Source of the DNA: Nyssa sinensis
Lineage: Eukaryota > Streptophyta > Magnoliopsida > Cornales > Nyssaceae
NCBI GenBank assembly: GCA_008638375.1
Contig: CM018047.1
Location: forward strand, 51,530,679 to 51,594,678
DNA length: 64,000 nucleotides
Reading direction: 5' to 3'
In this document: positions 1 to 12,449 of the stretch, one piece after another
Layout: every line of letters begins with the position of its first letter
How positions within the stretch are numbered: the stretch's first letter is position 1
Notes under the pieces: model-generated
Told to the model about the DNA's origin: nothing
Databases searched by the model: none
Seen by the model: the letters and a program-made list of their open reading frames with translations, nothing else
Made by a program: the position numbers and the translations under genes

Positions 1-52
1 TGTAAATTTCTAAACACATGTCGGTGGGTGTGTGTACAATACATATATATAT

Positions 53-132
53 ACACACACACACACACACACGTGTGTGTATGTAATTTGTATTGAATGT
101 GTATGCATATATATGTGTGTGTGTGTGTGTGT
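53..132. repeat. CA/TG microsatellites
   Basis: An (AC)n run at about 53-72 passes straight into (GT)n to about 80. A second (TG)n run occupies about 113-132. These are ordinary dinucleotide repeats. Confidence 0.9.
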
Positions 133-762
133 ACAGTAGAAAGAGAAAAATAGATGAGAGAGAGAGAGAAAGGGCCACAAATTTGAGAGAGTAAGAGATC
201 TTGCTACCAATATGAACGGACGGATAACTACAGCACTCGGACGGACTGTCGGAGAATTCGAAGGCCGCAAGGGCAACGAAGGCACTTGATCGGCTGTGGG
301 CTCACAACGCTTTTTCTTCGATGGTTTCTTCAACCGTTCTCGATTCTTGATAAAGAGATCGACGAGAGAGGTCAGAAACCTGGTCTCGACAATAAGCGAC
401 CCTCTACGCATCGGAGGATGGAGATGATCGGCAACCAACTGAGAAACTCAGGTGAACTTTGCGTTCTTCCATGGAAGAGGCATGATCTTTGGCCCCCTGG
501 ATGAAGCAAAATGAAACTGATAATCACAGAACCATTGAATGATCAAATAACAGGGTTCAATTATAGAAGAAATGTACGATGATCACCTGATCTTATTGGG
601 TTCTACATTTATAATTGTATATTTATATACAAATCCAACCTGGTACTACGACATCAAGATCTAGCCATCCCAAATCCGCATCTGAGCAGCCATCTCTTTT
701 TGGGTTTGACAGAAAAAGAAAAATGAAGAATTTAGGGCGGGAAATTGGATGATAGTGAAGAT

Positions 763-850
763 GGGTTTATTAATATATAAGGGTGTATTGGTAATTGACT
801 TAATTGGGTTTATTAATATATATAAGGGTATATTAGTAATTGACTTAATT
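763..850. repeat. Two-copy 43-45-bp tandem repeat
   Basis: Copy one (763-805) and copy two (806-850) both run from GGGTTTATTAATATATA to GTAATTGACTTAATT. They differ by a 2-bp TA insertion and two substitutions. Confidence 0.85.
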
Positions 851-973
851 CTGTTAACACTATTTATCCGACCAAACTGACAGAGGGGACAGTGTTATTT
901 TAGAAAGTATAAAAGATGTTTCTACAATTATCAAAAACTTCAAGGGAGGTAAGTGTAATTATCTCTATTGTAA

Positions 974-978
<5 letters not shown>

Positions 979-1006
<28 letters not shown>
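979..1006. repeat. TA microsatellite
   Basis: An uninterrupted (TA)n run of roughly 14 units in an AT-rich gene-free stretch. Confidence 0.9.
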
Positions 1007-1010
<4 letters not shown>

Positions 1011-1295
1011 TTAAATTTCACCCTTCAAAGCATTGCTTCATAAGTACCCAATAACTTTTTGATCGCGCGGGTTCACTAGTGGCTCATGCCAGAGAGAGAT
1101 GTCAAACATAAGGTGCAAATACATTTATAGTGTGAAAGACTACAATTCTCTTGGCTTAGTGTTTGAAGGAAATATATAAAACAACACAAATGGTATTCAA
1201 CCCGGTTACCTTTTCGGATCAAGAAGAGTAGAAGTAGAAGCAGAAACGGAAGAGGACGGCTTGTATTACGAGCTTTCTTGAAACACCACGAAAAT

Positions 1296-1843
1296 TAGAG
1301 GAGTCAATTTTTAACACGACACGATAATATGACTCGAACACGACACAGAGTTAACGGGTTTAGTTTAGCATAAATAGGTTTGGGTTATAAACGGTTTGAC
1401 ACGTATAACACGATTAATAAATAGGTCGTGTTTGAGTTTTACTAGTGTCAACCCGTTTAACATGATTTAACACATTTAATTATAAAATATATTATAAGTT
1501 AAGGTAATTCGTCTCACATCAAATATTTATCAAGGTTTTAAGGTTTTTTATTTATAAAAAAGGTTTCTACTTTGATTTGGCCCATATCTAAAGTTACTAA
1601 ACTTAAAAATTATCTATACATATTAAAAGATAGGTAAATTTTTTTATTTAAAAAATAAAAAAATTAAAATAAATGAGTTAAGTGTGTCGACACGTATAAC
1701 CTGTTTAATAAATGAGTTGGGTTTGAGTTTTGAAACTTGACACGATTAGTTAATAGTGTCGGGTTAGGGTTCACATATATTTTCGAATATGTATGTCTTG
1801 ACACGACCCGAACATGATACGATAACACGAATTGACACCCCTA
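1296..1843. mobile_element. Non-autonomous hAT-type element, copy A
   Basis: The ends form imperfect terminal inverted repeats: TAGAGGAGTCAATT on the left and AATTGACACCCCTA on the right. They are flanked by a near-perfect 8-bp target duplication, ACGAAAAT (1288-1295) and ACGAAGAT (1844-1851). The 548-bp body has no coding capacity and is full of short CGTGT/ACACG motifs. An 8-bp duplication with TAGGGGTGTCA-type ends fits the hAT superfamily. The same family recurs in inverted orientation at 40762-41304. The single mismatch in the duplication suggests an old insertion. Confidence 0.85.
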
Positions 1844-1851
1844 ACGAAGAT

Positions 1852-4204
1852 CCTTGAAACGCTGAAAGATCCTTCTAGTCAAATAGGACGGCTATAATAT
1901 CGAGTCACCTATATATTTTCATGATTCAAGACCAAAGGCACTATGATAGTTACCCAAGCAGAATCTTAGAGAGAGCGTCACTGAAAACCTTGCGCGTGAT
2001 CATTTGGGAGATTACACATGGATAAATTCATTACGCTTAACCAATACGTATATGTTTATATCCCATGAGCACAACTAATGAGATATCCGCAAGACTTACG
2101 TAATAATATCTAAGTCGGTCAAACCAACTAAAACGAATAAGAGTTTTAACCACATATAAACTCCTATCATAATTATCACGATTAGCACAAATCTTGTGGA
2201 TACCAAATAGACTCGAGTTCACATGACCCAATGTCCAACATCTCTCACTCATTCACATAAGTTGAGTATTAAGCTCTCTGCATCACCTTCCATATACAAA
2301 AAATAGATCGTGTGACCAGAAGAGAAGGATCGGGGTAGGAGTACTATATTAAGTTACCATCAAACTAACATAGTACCTCACTACAAACACATAACCGATC
2401 TCATTTATGCCCCAGACTATTCTGTTATACTAGATTCAGCATCCGTTATCTCTCACGAGAACTAATCTCAGCGTAATGCATGGACCAACCAATATGTATT
2501 ATATTCATGATCATATCGATGGACACAGAAACTGACATGATCACCCGGGCAATGAGTCACAATACAATAGTGTATTACAGAACTGTCTTCCCTAACTACT
2601 CACGTTAATTCAATCGAACTCAACTACTTTCCTAGACATGTTCCGCTGGACCGCATCAATCATGGTTCTTTAGCGAAATGCTAAAATAGCAACATCAATC
2701 TCTCTTTTCATAACGTAGTCCTAGGTCACAAAGGACATAGTGGAACTCAAAAAGATTCCCAGAGCTCGCATAGTGACGAAACAAGGATACATTCGTTCAC
2801 TCACTTTTTTAAAGGTCACATCAATAGCACATACAGTATACAATATATGTTATGGCGGAGCTCTCACTCGGCATGTCAAACTCATTCTCAAACGTATATA
2901 ACGCTATACGAATCTTAGTCTAGTCGTTATCCAGCGCCCGTCGCTATCTCAAGGCCCTTTGTCACTATCTCAGCACTTAACCCGAACATTCCAACCAAGT
3001 CGCTCTCCTAGCGCCTGTTTGAAAATTCGCATGTGGTTTTCTTCAAGTTACATGAGGTGTGTGGTCAACCTTCATTCCTAATTCTTTAAAAGAATCACAT
3101 CTTAACCTTTATTGTCAAGGCAACATATATGATAAAGATGAATTCTCCATTCAACCAAGAATTCAATGTTTCATCTTGCTCGCTATCTAAGCGCCAAGGT
3201 AATTGCTCGTGTGAGAGAACCAATCAAAACCTTTTGACATCTTTTATATATGCTCACAATATAAAAAAATGATCTGAATATGAACACAAAATCATATAAT
3301 GATGAAATAATGTCACACGGTGTCCAATATATTAAACCCAAAATAAACTTAATTATTTAACACAAGATGTAAAACATCACTAAGTATGGGATTAGGACCA
3401 CCTCCCTTTGCGCAACTCTATCTCAAACATATGTAGTGAAAATAATGACAATATGTTTAGTTCTCCCATTATCACTATTGGTCTACCAGCCCACTAACGA
3501 GCCTAAGCTTCCAGCCTAGTGGCCAGTCTATATGGTTCTGTCTTTATGGACTCTAAGCCAAAAAGACACCACAAAAAGGAAAAGGCATCGCTTACACTAA
3601 TATCTCTCAAGCTTGTAAAGCTTATTAATAATATAGAATAAAGTTGCGATGAACACAATACTTGTATATGCTAGAGCTGCCATACAATCATAACTGGTGA
3701 ACATATCATCTTGCTTACACAGTGCTATGTTTAGGCGTTACTAGAATCTTCATAACCAAATTACTGCTTCAATTATGATGACCAACCATGTATTCTTGAC
3801 ATCATTTAGACATCAAAGAAACCAATTAACTAAAGTTTAATGAGCAAACACTAAGTCACTCTTATAGTTTGACTATTTATACGAGTGAGACACTAAGTTA
3901 CTCTAATAATTTGACCAAGCATATAAGCAAAGCATTAAGATATATTAATAATTTGACCATTTATATGAGTAAAGCACTAAACTGCTTTAATAATTTGATA
4001 ATCTATATGAGTAAAGCACTAAGTTACTCTAATAATTTGATCATCAATAAGAGCTGCAAAAATAATCGAGTACACATCCTAGTGCACTTCAGAATCTTAA
4101 CTACACTCGAATAGGAAAGTTCACAAAATATCTCTTTTATTTACTTATCTGATTGTAATGATCAAAACTAAAGTATGCCCCTATCAATTTGTCATTAGGT
4201 TAGG
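1852..4204. other. Gene-free stretch, possibly decayed retroelement
   Basis: No open frame or domain can be supported. The sequence is moderately AT-rich and has the texture of a degenerate long-terminal-repeat element, but I found no termini, primer-binding site or protein motif to prove it. The only clear structure is the 42-bp tandem repeat at 3849-4050. Confidence 0.4.
3849..4050 (+). repeat. 42-bp tandem repeat, about 4.8 copies
   Basis: Units begin at 3849, 3891, 3933, 3975 and 4017 (partial), each close to CACTAAGTTACTCTAATAAT followed by TTGACCATTTATATGAGTAAAG. The period is a multiple of three, so one plus-strand frame (3869-4114) stays open and reads as 14-residue repeats of the type SKALxxxNNLxIYM. 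I regard this frame as a by-product of the repeat, not a gene. Confidence 0.9.
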
Positions 4205-6340
4205 ACCGTGGTAACAAGTTCGCTTATAGATTTCTCAAGACAAAATAAGAAATCCCTCAAGGTAATCCCGATAGAACTTAAATCCAAGTATAGTCTACTT
4301 TACCTATGTCTTCTTCAATACAAGACAACCACTTCCTAGTATTGACAACTAATTTCATATATGTCAGCAACCACACAAAAGATTAAAATGCTTTCTTTGA
4401 ACTATTTGTGACTTCCTTGTTCATCATGAAAACAATTGCTCGATGAAATTTAAGGTTTCATTGACTTGACAATTGCTTTTGGTCACAAATGAACAACTGA
4501 GCAAATAGACTTTGCGTTATTTGTTCATTAACTTTAAAGTCCGAAATTGCATGGACAATCACTTTAAGTCACAAATGAACACTTGAGCAAGCATACTTTG
4601 CGTTTTTTGTTCATTGACTTTGAAGTCCAAAATTCGATTCACGAAGAATCATCATCTAATTCTCCACAGAAGAGATAAGCTCTAAGTTCATCTAGAAAGC
4701 TTCTAAGATTCAACATGTGTGACAATCACTAGAATAAGGTAAATGGAGACAATTCTCACTACTAGAGAGAATCTCTCTCTTCATAGTCAATATCCCCTTT
4801 GGGATAGGTCATTTTCAAAAAAGATAGGCCATAACTAATAGTTAATCAATCCTACACAAAAGGAGATCAATCATTCTCAAGGTTTGATTCTTTAATAATT
4901 TAACTCAACTTATCACTATTGTAGTCATCCATATACTATTAGCATAGAAAACTTTTGCCTCTACATAAGAAGCAATATTCACTTAAACATATGGAGCAAT
5001 AGCTAAAATTCATCCCTTCAATCTCACAAAAACGACGAGAAAAGATTTTACATTTGCTTCTACACACCTAAGGATCTTAAGAATCTTCCTCTAGTGGTAG
5101 AATCACAACTAATTGTACACTCCCACTAGGCGGCAAGTCACTTCTAATATCCAAAACATCATTGGCGATTCTAGAATGAGATAACAATTTTTCACCCTCG
5201 CCGAGAGATGGTGTGACTTCCATAGATTCTATTAACCCACAAAGTTAAAGATTCTTTAAAGTTTTCTCATTGTGCAACTCAATTGAGCCATTCCATAATT
5301 TGGGGTGTTCAATTAAGAATCCAATGGCCCTTTAAACTTTCAAAAAGAATATTTTAAAAATTAGGGCCAAGTTTTCACAAAAATATTAAATAATGTGAAC
5401 AAATCACATAAATCCCGAAAGGTAATAAGCCCTCCAAATTAAGTTTTTTACCATTCTCAATCTTAAAGGAATTGATTATTAGGACACTTGGTTAAGGATA
5501 TGGGTCACACAAAACATATTTGCGTCATCATCGACCTAACCGTATTTAACAAAATCTAATTTTCTCATTTTTCTAACTGAATTGTCTTGAAGTAATCAGA
5601 AAGGTACTCTTGCTTACAATTAGTGTGGAGAATTTCAGAATTCTTCATTTTCGACACTCAACCACTTGACAAATACTTAAAGCAATTCTCAAAGCAACTA
5701 ATGCTTGAGTTAGGTGAGGAATTATAGTGCGAGTAACAAAGTAAGAAAACAAGAGATTCTACTATGTGCCTAATTTTCATAACATCACGAGTTCGCATAT
5801 GCTATTAGAACTGACTCTAGTAGATGAGTCAGTCTACCTTACAAATAAAGTTTCTTATAAATCTTTCCAATCAAATAGGATTTACATACTAGTAGACTGG
5901 TTTTTGCGAGTAATCCCAACAGGTCTTCACAAGCTAATCTAGTCATTCAATCTAGTTCAATGTGTCTAAGTTATTGTTCAAAAAATAACATCGTGAAAAG
6001 CCATAAAGAGATAAGTCCAAAATTATCAAATAATTCAATGAGATAGAGCCACTATCATACTCATTTAATGAAGCTACTTCTAACATGGAATAGATCAAAT
6101 TAATCAATCTACATTAAACTATTATTTTACAAAGAATAAATAATTTTATTCAGTCTCACAGACTGAAATTTAAAGATGAGAAAAGAACAATCTACAAAAA
6201 TCACAAATCCAAACTATAAATAAAGTAACATAGATAAACAAGAAAACTATAATAAACTTCATTTTTGATGATAGGGATCATGATCACTGAAATATTAAAA
6301 GCTTACACAAATAACTTAAGCAAACTTACCTGTAACAGTT
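4205..6340. other. Unit 1 flank downstream of the RLP pseudogene
   Basis: AT-rich DNA beyond the 3' end of the minus-strand RLP pseudogene, with shorter homologues at about 12450-13985 and 25186-26698. No coding feature is visible. Two imperfect copies of a block with the inverted pair AAATGAACA...TGTTCATT lie at about 4483-4640. The bases between about 4505 and 5130 are absent from units 2 and 3. Confidence 0.6.
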
Positions 6341-6360
6341 CACCTTCACCACAATCAGCT

Positions 6361-8523
6361 TCATCTTCCTGATTGAAACCTACGACCAGGCTTTGATCTT
6401 CTTCCATGCTTTCTCCTTCGTTCACGAAGATTCATAATCCACTTGTCTTCAATCTTGCACGATATTGTACACCCAACTGAAAATCCAATTACTAGTCCGC
6501 ATCCATATCCCATCAAAATGATTTTCCAATGAAATATACTATCGCTATCCGATCTCTCACCTCTCACCTTGTAAAGGCGGTGGTGGTGATATTACATCAC
6601 TGATTTGTTTGCATTTCTTGGACAATGGCAACCCACATAATCACATGTTCCCTTTATAAGAATCGTTCGAAAGTGTATTGAACTGCTTGCCTTGTGGAAT
6701 GATTCCCTCGAGTTGGTTGTAAGAGAGATCCAGATCTGAAAGGAATGTAAGGCTTGTAAGCTGTGGAGGAATCTCTCCGGAGAGTTTATTTCGCGATAGA
6801 TCTAATGACTCGAGCTCAGCTAGGTCACCGAGTGATGACGGAATTTTGCTGATAAAGCCATTTCGAGACAAGTTCAGGGCAATGAGAGATTTGAGATCCC
6901 TGATCTCTTTTGGGATTTCCCAATGGAATCTATTGTTGGAGAGATCAAGAGATTGAAGGATTGTAAGGATCCTCTCAAATACCAGATCAAACCCCTAGAT
7001 CGTAATTGTCACTGAATCTTGATATTAGGATTCAACGTCCACCCCAGCATATTTTGGTTCAGACATATTTTCATTGACCATTGCCATCGCTTTTAAAGTC
7101 ATGAAGAATTCTTTTGGAAGCACACCTGTAAATTCATTGGAAGAGATGTCTAGAATACCCAACTCTGGGAAAACAAATTTAGTCTCTGGATTTTCAATTG
7201 GACCATAAAATCTGTTGGATCGCAATACAAGAAACTTTAGTGAAGGCAGTTTCCCCAACCAGAATGGAAATGTATCGAATATCTTGTTGTTTCCTAGGTC
7301 CAAAACCCGTAACATAGTGCAATTGGCTAAAGATCTAGGCACCTGCCCTGACTGGTTGCTAACGCAAAATCGGGTGGCATACGGTGAAAGTTGTTCTCTT
7401 GCAGGTTCAACACAGAGAGATTGCCAAACTTACCAAGACATTCCGGGATCGCTCTGTGCAGCTGGTTATGAGAGGCATCAACAAATTCCAGATTACTCGA
7501 ATTGCATATTACTGTAGGGAATGATCCTTGCAACATGTTGTCATGGAGATCGACAGTATGTAATGAAGAAAGGGACACAATAGGAAGAATTTGGTCTATG
7601 GCATTCAATAAGTTGTGAGAAAGATTCAGATAATACAGATTATTGGTCCATATCCAGTTGGGTATTTGGCCACCAATTTTATTGTCAGAAAGATCAGGCC
7701 ACTCGAGGCTGTCTTGGTTTTTCAGAAAATCTGGAAACCTAGTTATGTTGCAGGAGCGCATTTGTAGCCTACCTAACGTGGGAAATGAATGATTCCCATT
7801 GCCATTGATGATCCACGTGCTATTGTTTGAGTCACCTAGAAGAGGTTGTTCCAGAAAATCTACTGCATTGTGAGAAAGGACCAAGAAATCAAGTCCGTCC
7901 TTCCAAATCCAGCTGGGTACATAACCATGAATTTGGTTGTTAGAAAGATCTAGAGTTTCCAGTTGAACTTTGTTTCTAAGGAAATCCGGAAATTCAGTTA
8001 AATTGCAAGAACTCAAGCCCAAGTCCACAAGCCGGGGAAATGTAAAGATACTGTCGTCACGTTTAATTGACAAGCTGCTGTCTTAGAGGACGATACTGAA
8101 CAAGTTCTTGAGGTTCTGGAACATGCCCAACTTTATGCTACCATTGAAGTGGCAACCAGAAAGTGAAAGACGTGAAAGCCTTGGAAGTTCAGAGATAGAC
8201 CTCGGTATTGACCCTTCCAAGTCATTGCCGTCCAAATACAGATTTTCCAATACAGAAGTAGATGCCTTTATGAACTCCAGTTGACTGCCGAATCGGTTTT
8301 CCCAAAGACACAAGTCACCCAGGGATGGGAGAGTAAACAAAGAAGAATAAACCTCACCGTTGAGTAGATTGTTGGACAAGTCTAGGAACACAAGATTTGG
8401 AACACCATTGACATGGAATGGAGGAATTGGCCCGCTGAATCTGTTAAAGGAAAGATCCAAGTTGACAGTTCGGGTAAGGTTTGCGAGTGATGATGGGATG
8501 GAAAGAGTAAAAATAGAACCCAT
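6361..8523 (-). pseudogene. RLP (LRR receptor-like protein) pseudogene, unit 1
   Basis: Read on the minus strand, the pieces are in the order of a plant receptor-like protein. Several LRRs come first (ends such as NLTRTVNLDLSFNRFSG). Next is the island-like segment, then the C-terminal LRRs (LESLDLSRNKLSGEIPPQL). Then come a cap residue block reading LCGLPLSKKC and a transmembrane end reading WKIILMGYGCGLVIGFSVG. RLPs are plasma-membrane immune or developmental receptors without a kinase. This copy is dead: the signal peptide, N-terminal cap and first LRRs are missing. A stop interrupts the frame near 8082 (TAA where the other units have TCA), a frameshift lies near 7330-7345, stops lie near 6993-7027, and a TGA precedes the LCGLP block near 6640. 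It resembles the Ve1/Cf-type RLP class, but I cannot name an orthologue. Confidence 0.88.
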
Positions 8524-10549
8524 GATCTCTCTTCCAAAAAATCATGAATTACCAAAAACAAACATATGGGGAGGGAGTTACTGAGCATAATGTATCCCAA
8601 GGAAACTCCAAATATCAATTCTCTTTCTCAAAAAAAAAAAAAAACAGAATTGGGTGATTCAGTTTATCCCAACTTTCCATTATTTATTTGAATCACACAA
8701 AAAAAATTTTGAATACCCAGTAAAAAGAGGTTTTCATTTCTGTAAAATATATAATTAACAACTTGAAGTTGTCCATTAATACATAATCTCATTTCTGTAA
8801 CAGATCCGGAAGAAAAATATTGCTAAGCAATAGGAGTCGGTCAATTCATTGTATTTCACCCTAAACTTGCTATAGGTAAATCAATTTTTCTCATTCAATC
8901 TTATTTAGTTGATCGAGCTCTTTAGAAGTTGTATGAAACAAGCAACTATGGTATATGATTACTTGAAAACACTTTGTGACATCAACACGCTTTTAACTGT
9001 AGTAAACCAATTTTATAATTCAACAATTAATTCTGAGTTCTTGCATTTTCTAACTTGGCTGAATTTTCCATTGTCATTTTAAAATTCAAGTCTTGTACGG
9101 ATAATTTTTCTTTTTTTTTTTGTTTTGAGAATACAAATGGAAATTCAACAATCCAATTTTTGTCGGGTGCGAGTAAACTCTTCGAGCCTAGATTTACATC
9201 ATTAGTGACCCTTGAGATGAAATTAAATCTAAAATCTTTGACATAAAACTTAAGTCTCTTTTTAACTCGTTCAATTCCGAACTTGCTAGATTTACATAAA
9301 ATTTGACTCATTGACAATGTCACTGTTAATGTAGAAAGTGACAATTTCAAGTTCGGTTCAACAACTTTTCAGATACATGTAAAAGTATATGATTCAAGAT
9401 TGAAAACAAATTAAAATCACACTATTAGTCACTTGTTCTTAATCCAGATCATGTCGCCTGCTTGACCAAAGACCACCCCATCCCCTTCAACAAGTCAGTC
9501 AACCTCTAATATATTAATTTGTGCCTCTTCCAAAGCTGAATTTATATAATAATATATAATCTGGTGTTAAATGTCCCATTAACTCCATGAGAATCATGGT
9601 TAGGTCCTACCAAACCTGCTGGTTAAATTGTAAATTGAGCTGGCCTCCCCCTCTACCTTTAAGTTTAATTAATAAAGGAAGTCTCTCGTTGTACGCACCA
9701 ATTATAGTACTTTTCTTAATATTATGCATATCATTTACTATAAATTTATAAATTATTTTAGTCAAAATTATTGAGTTTGAACCAACGAAAAATAAAATCA
9801 TTCAACAATTTATTGCCTAGTTTAAAATTTTAAATGGATCTCAAACTCCTTTCAAAAGGTGAAAGGTTCTAAGAGCATGTTTGGCAGGACGGTCTGAATG
9901 TAAAAAAATGAGCCATCCCCACGATTCTTCAGACAAAAGTATGAGGAGCAAGAGTAATTATCTAGTGTGACGGTTACTCCACATCATCATTAGATGTGGT
10001 GTGACTATCACTCACAAATTCAACACTACCTTACAAAATTCATGAAGTAAACTTAAAATTTTGTAAGAGGTCGTCACTCCACATTAGATAGTGACCTAAA
10101 ATGACGGTCATACCTGATCATTTTTCAAAGAGTAGGAAAAAGCAGCAAGTCCCTCTTTAGAGGTGGACATGTGCACCAAACGGATACTAAGTCCTAGCCA
10201 GACATGAATCAAGAGGTTTCTTGGTAGGAGAAAGACTACCTTCCAATCATCCAAGGAATTACTTAATACTACACTTCAAACAAAAAGGAGAGGGTGCAAT
10301 TCAAAAGATGAAAAGCCCTCTAAAATGAACCGAATGAGGCTTAGTCTTCTCTTCTAGTCTTAATGGGCTGACGACATCTAGAAAGTTGAATTCAAAGGCT
10401 AACTTTGGTCCTTCACATATGCTTTTAAAAAGGGTTTGTTGGCTGACTTGGCTGTGTCCCCAAAATAACCCAATAACTTTCTCTGATTGAAAAAAGGGTT
10501 ACTTTTGTAAAATCAATCCAAAATCCCTTAACCCATGGATTTTAAACCT
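8524..10549. other. Unit 1 spacer between RLP pseudogene and DUF761-like gene
   Basis: Non-coding DNA repeated almost unchanged in units 2 (21264-23292) and 3 (34044-37069, interrupted by a hAT element). It begins with a poly-A tract (8629-8644) whose length differs in each unit. No RLP 5' end is present, so the RLP truncation came before the copying. A stretch near 9900-10130 has short inverted repeats (GTGACTATCACTC against GATAGTGAC), possibly an old MITE. Confidence 0.55.
9503..9510. other. Empty hAT target site, unit 1
   Basis: A single copy of CCTCTAAT sits in the uninterrupted homologue of the 35033-36042 region. This is the pre-insertion state of the 994-bp element in unit 3. Unit 2 shows the same empty site at 22249-22256. 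Confidence 0.9.
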
Positions 10550-10557
10550 TATAAATA
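10550..10557 (+). promoter_or_regulatory. TATA box of DUF761-like gene, copy 1
   Basis: TATAAATA lies 108 bases before the ATG at 10658. It is followed by a pyrimidine-rich likely leader (CTCTCCTCTCCACATAGC) and is conserved at the same spacing in all three units. Confidence 0.7.
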
Positions 10558-10657
10558 GCTCTCCTCTCCACATAGCAAAAGGCAGACCAATCTCAGTCTC
10601 AATACACTCCCCTGACTCCCAAGAGAGATTATTCATCTTTTTTCCTTAATAGAACTT

Positions 10658-11296
10658 ATGGATCAAGTCAGTCAACATATCTTCCAAATTCCAAGTCAGT
10701 TCAGCCAATTCCAGTTCTCAAAGAAAGCGATCCAAATTATACTCCCACTCTCTGTATTTTCCTTCCTAATTTCCTACTCTTTCTTGCTTCCTTTCCTTCT
10801 TCATTGCTTCAATGCATTTTCCGTTCAACTCTTTAACTACGGTACTGACAGGCATTGCATATTCCTCTTTTGCAATGGAATTCTAGTTTTTCTTATCAAA
10901 AGTTCCGGCCTGATCAGCAACCCTCCACTGGGTAATGATATTAACAGGGAACATGTCAAGAACAATGGTGACGATCAACAAATAGTGCGTGAATTATCGG
11001 AGATGAAAGCATTGGCAACAGAAGAAGTTGCTATGGAAGTTGAAGAAGAGCAAGGACAAGAAAATGGGAATTTGGTTGCAGTAGTGGATGCTGAAAATGG
11101 GCTTCTGGTTACAGAAGCTGCAGATGAAGAAGACGATGAATTCATCATTATTGAAGAAGAGGAAGAAGAAGGAGAAGAAGGAATTGGGTTGTTGAGTGCA
11201 GAGGAATTGAACAAGAAATGTGATGATTTTATAAAGAAGATGAAAGAAGAAATCAGAATTGAGGCCCAACACCCAATCCTGGTTCAATGTCTGTGA
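10658..11296 (+). CDS. DUF761-like membrane protein with acidic region, copy 1
   Basis: Single-exon, 212 residues. Residues 25-50 and 67-86 are hydrophobic and likely membrane-spanning. Residues about 113-178 are strongly acidic (runs of E and D, with EEEEEEGEEG near 166-175). The C-terminus, about residues 179-203, reads LLSAEELNKKCDDFIKKMKE, the short helical motif typical of plant DUF761 proteins, whose partners often carry an N-terminal DUF4408-like hydrophobic part. The molecular function of this family is not settled and I do not assign one. The start is chosen because the TATA box, leader and ATG are conserved in all three copies (23400-24029, 37177-37806). The frame is intact in each copy, although the neighbouring RLPs are broken. 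Confidence 0.85.
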   Translation: MDQVSQHIFQIPSQFSQFQFSKKAIQIILPLSVFSFLISYSFLLPFLLHCFNAFSVQLFNYGTDRHCIFLFCNGILVFLIKSSGLISNPPLGNDINREHVKNNGDDQQIVRELSEMKALATEEVAMEVEEEQGQENGNLVAVVDAENGLLVTEAADEEDDEFIIIEEEEEEGEEGIGLLSAEELNKKCDDFIKKMKEEIRIEAQHPILVQCL

Positions 11297-12449
11297 CCAG
11301 AAAAGCTAATACTCATATGTAAAGATTTTCTCTGCATGCTTGTTTGTAATATCAGTTTCAGTTTCATTTTAGCTGAAATATGTTTGGATGACCCCCCCCT
11401 GCGGGCGCTATCAAAGCTTTTTCTGTTACTATATCAAATAAGAAAGTTACCCATTTGTTCTGAGTGAATGCTATTGAGAATTAAATCACAAGTTTGTACT
11501 CAAGGAGGCATTCTTTAGTTGCAATAGACCTTAGACTATCTTCATTGGTGACTCAAATTCAAACCCAAATTTTACTTAAAATTTGAGTAAATGGTAAATC
11601 AGAGTTTGATGTTTTCCAATAGTCACTTAAATTTTTACTCAAATTTTTTTTAAAAATTTACGTCTTATCTCAAAAACTATTTTACGTCATTTTCTTTCAA
11701 AAATCATTTTCTTTTTTTTCCTTCCAAACCTCTTTCACTCTTAATTTTCATTCTCTTCCAAATTTTTCCACCAATTTTTTTTTTCTTTTATTTTCATTCC
11801 CTCTTTTTTTTTCCTTCCAAATCTTTTTTTGTGTGTGTTTTTTTTAAGATGTAACTTTTTTTGTGTGTTTCTACAAACCACCTTCTTTTCTTGTCTTTCT
11901 TTCTCCACCGACTTTCTCGAAGTCGAAGACAACATCACCTTGGTCGACGCCATCTCCGCGGATTTATAAGGCTCTAAACTTGTTCTCTCTCTACTCTAAT
12001 CTCTATCTACTGTTTATCTCTCTCTGTAATTCTATATCTATCTATTTTCCACTCTCTCTTGAGTGATGATTTTCTCTCTTCTAGGGTTTTGGATTTTGAT
12101 TTTATCTCTCTGTACAGATACAGAAATTCTCTCAAATAATGGAGTTATGAGAGCTTGAGAAATTCCTTCAAAAAGATGTGTTCTTTAGTCATTGAAGAGC
12201 ATATATAGTGACTGCACAAATCCATACTGATTTTTTTCCTTTTCCTGATTTTTTTTTTTCCATCATTAAAGGTTGGCCTCGCGTTTTCCTTTTCCTGATT
12301 TTTTTTCCATTTCTTTTCCTTGTCTTTTCCTTTCATTTTCCATCTGAGGTGAGATTAGGTAGGGGAAAAATAGCCGTTAGAAATTTGATGTTGTGAACAG
12401 TAGTGTACTGATTTGGGTTTGGATTTGAGTAAAAACTGATTTGGGTTTG
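11297..12449. other. 3' flank of copy 1, ending in truncated MITE-like repeat
   Basis: After the stop come about 230 bases of likely 3' UTR with a C-rich tract (11391-11399). From about 11537 there is a TC-rich segment that begins GTGACTCAAATTCAAACCC and ends at the unit boundary in ATTTGGGTTTG. In unit 3 the homologous segment runs on to a matching inverted end near 39068. No gene is visible; open frames here come from the pyrimidine-rich bias. Confidence 0.55.

Larger units (their letters stand above)
1..1295. other. Gene-free AT-rich left edge with microsatellites
   Basis: I see no supportable gene here. The stretch holds CA/TG dinucleotide runs (about 53-80 and 113-132), a GA-rich patch near 155-200, a two-copy 43-45-bp tandem repeat (763-850) and a TA run (979-1006). 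A minus-strand open frame over 10-438 is open largely because it crosses the microsatellites; it shows no domain. The segment 230-500 is less AT-rich and could be a gene remnant, but I recognise nothing in it. Confidence 0.6.
4205..12449. repeat. Tandem segmental duplication, unit 1
   Basis: This segment matches 12450-25185 and 25186-38986 in the same order and orientation: RLP downstream flank, RLP pseudogene (-), shared intergenic DNA, DUF761-like gene (+) and its 3' flank. It starts with ACCGTGGTAACAAGTTCGCT, matching ACCGTGCTAACAAGTTCACT at 12451. It lacks the copia element present in the other two units and keeps about 0.6 kb (roughly 4505-5130) that the others have lost. It appears to be the most diverged of the three by eye. 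Confidence 0.9.

Noticed and set aside
10..438. 142-codon minus-strand frame at the left edge
   Set aside because: About half of it translates microsatellite and low-complexity DNA, with no domain and no splice or promoter context.
3849..4050. Possible CRISPR-like array
   Set aside because: The repeats are contiguous with no unique spacers, and the window is plant nuclear DNA.
10975..11287. Serine-rich and phenylalanine-rich minus-strand frames opposite the DUF761-like gene
   Set aside because: They are the antisense readings of its GAA-rich acidic region and recur in all three copies for that reason only.
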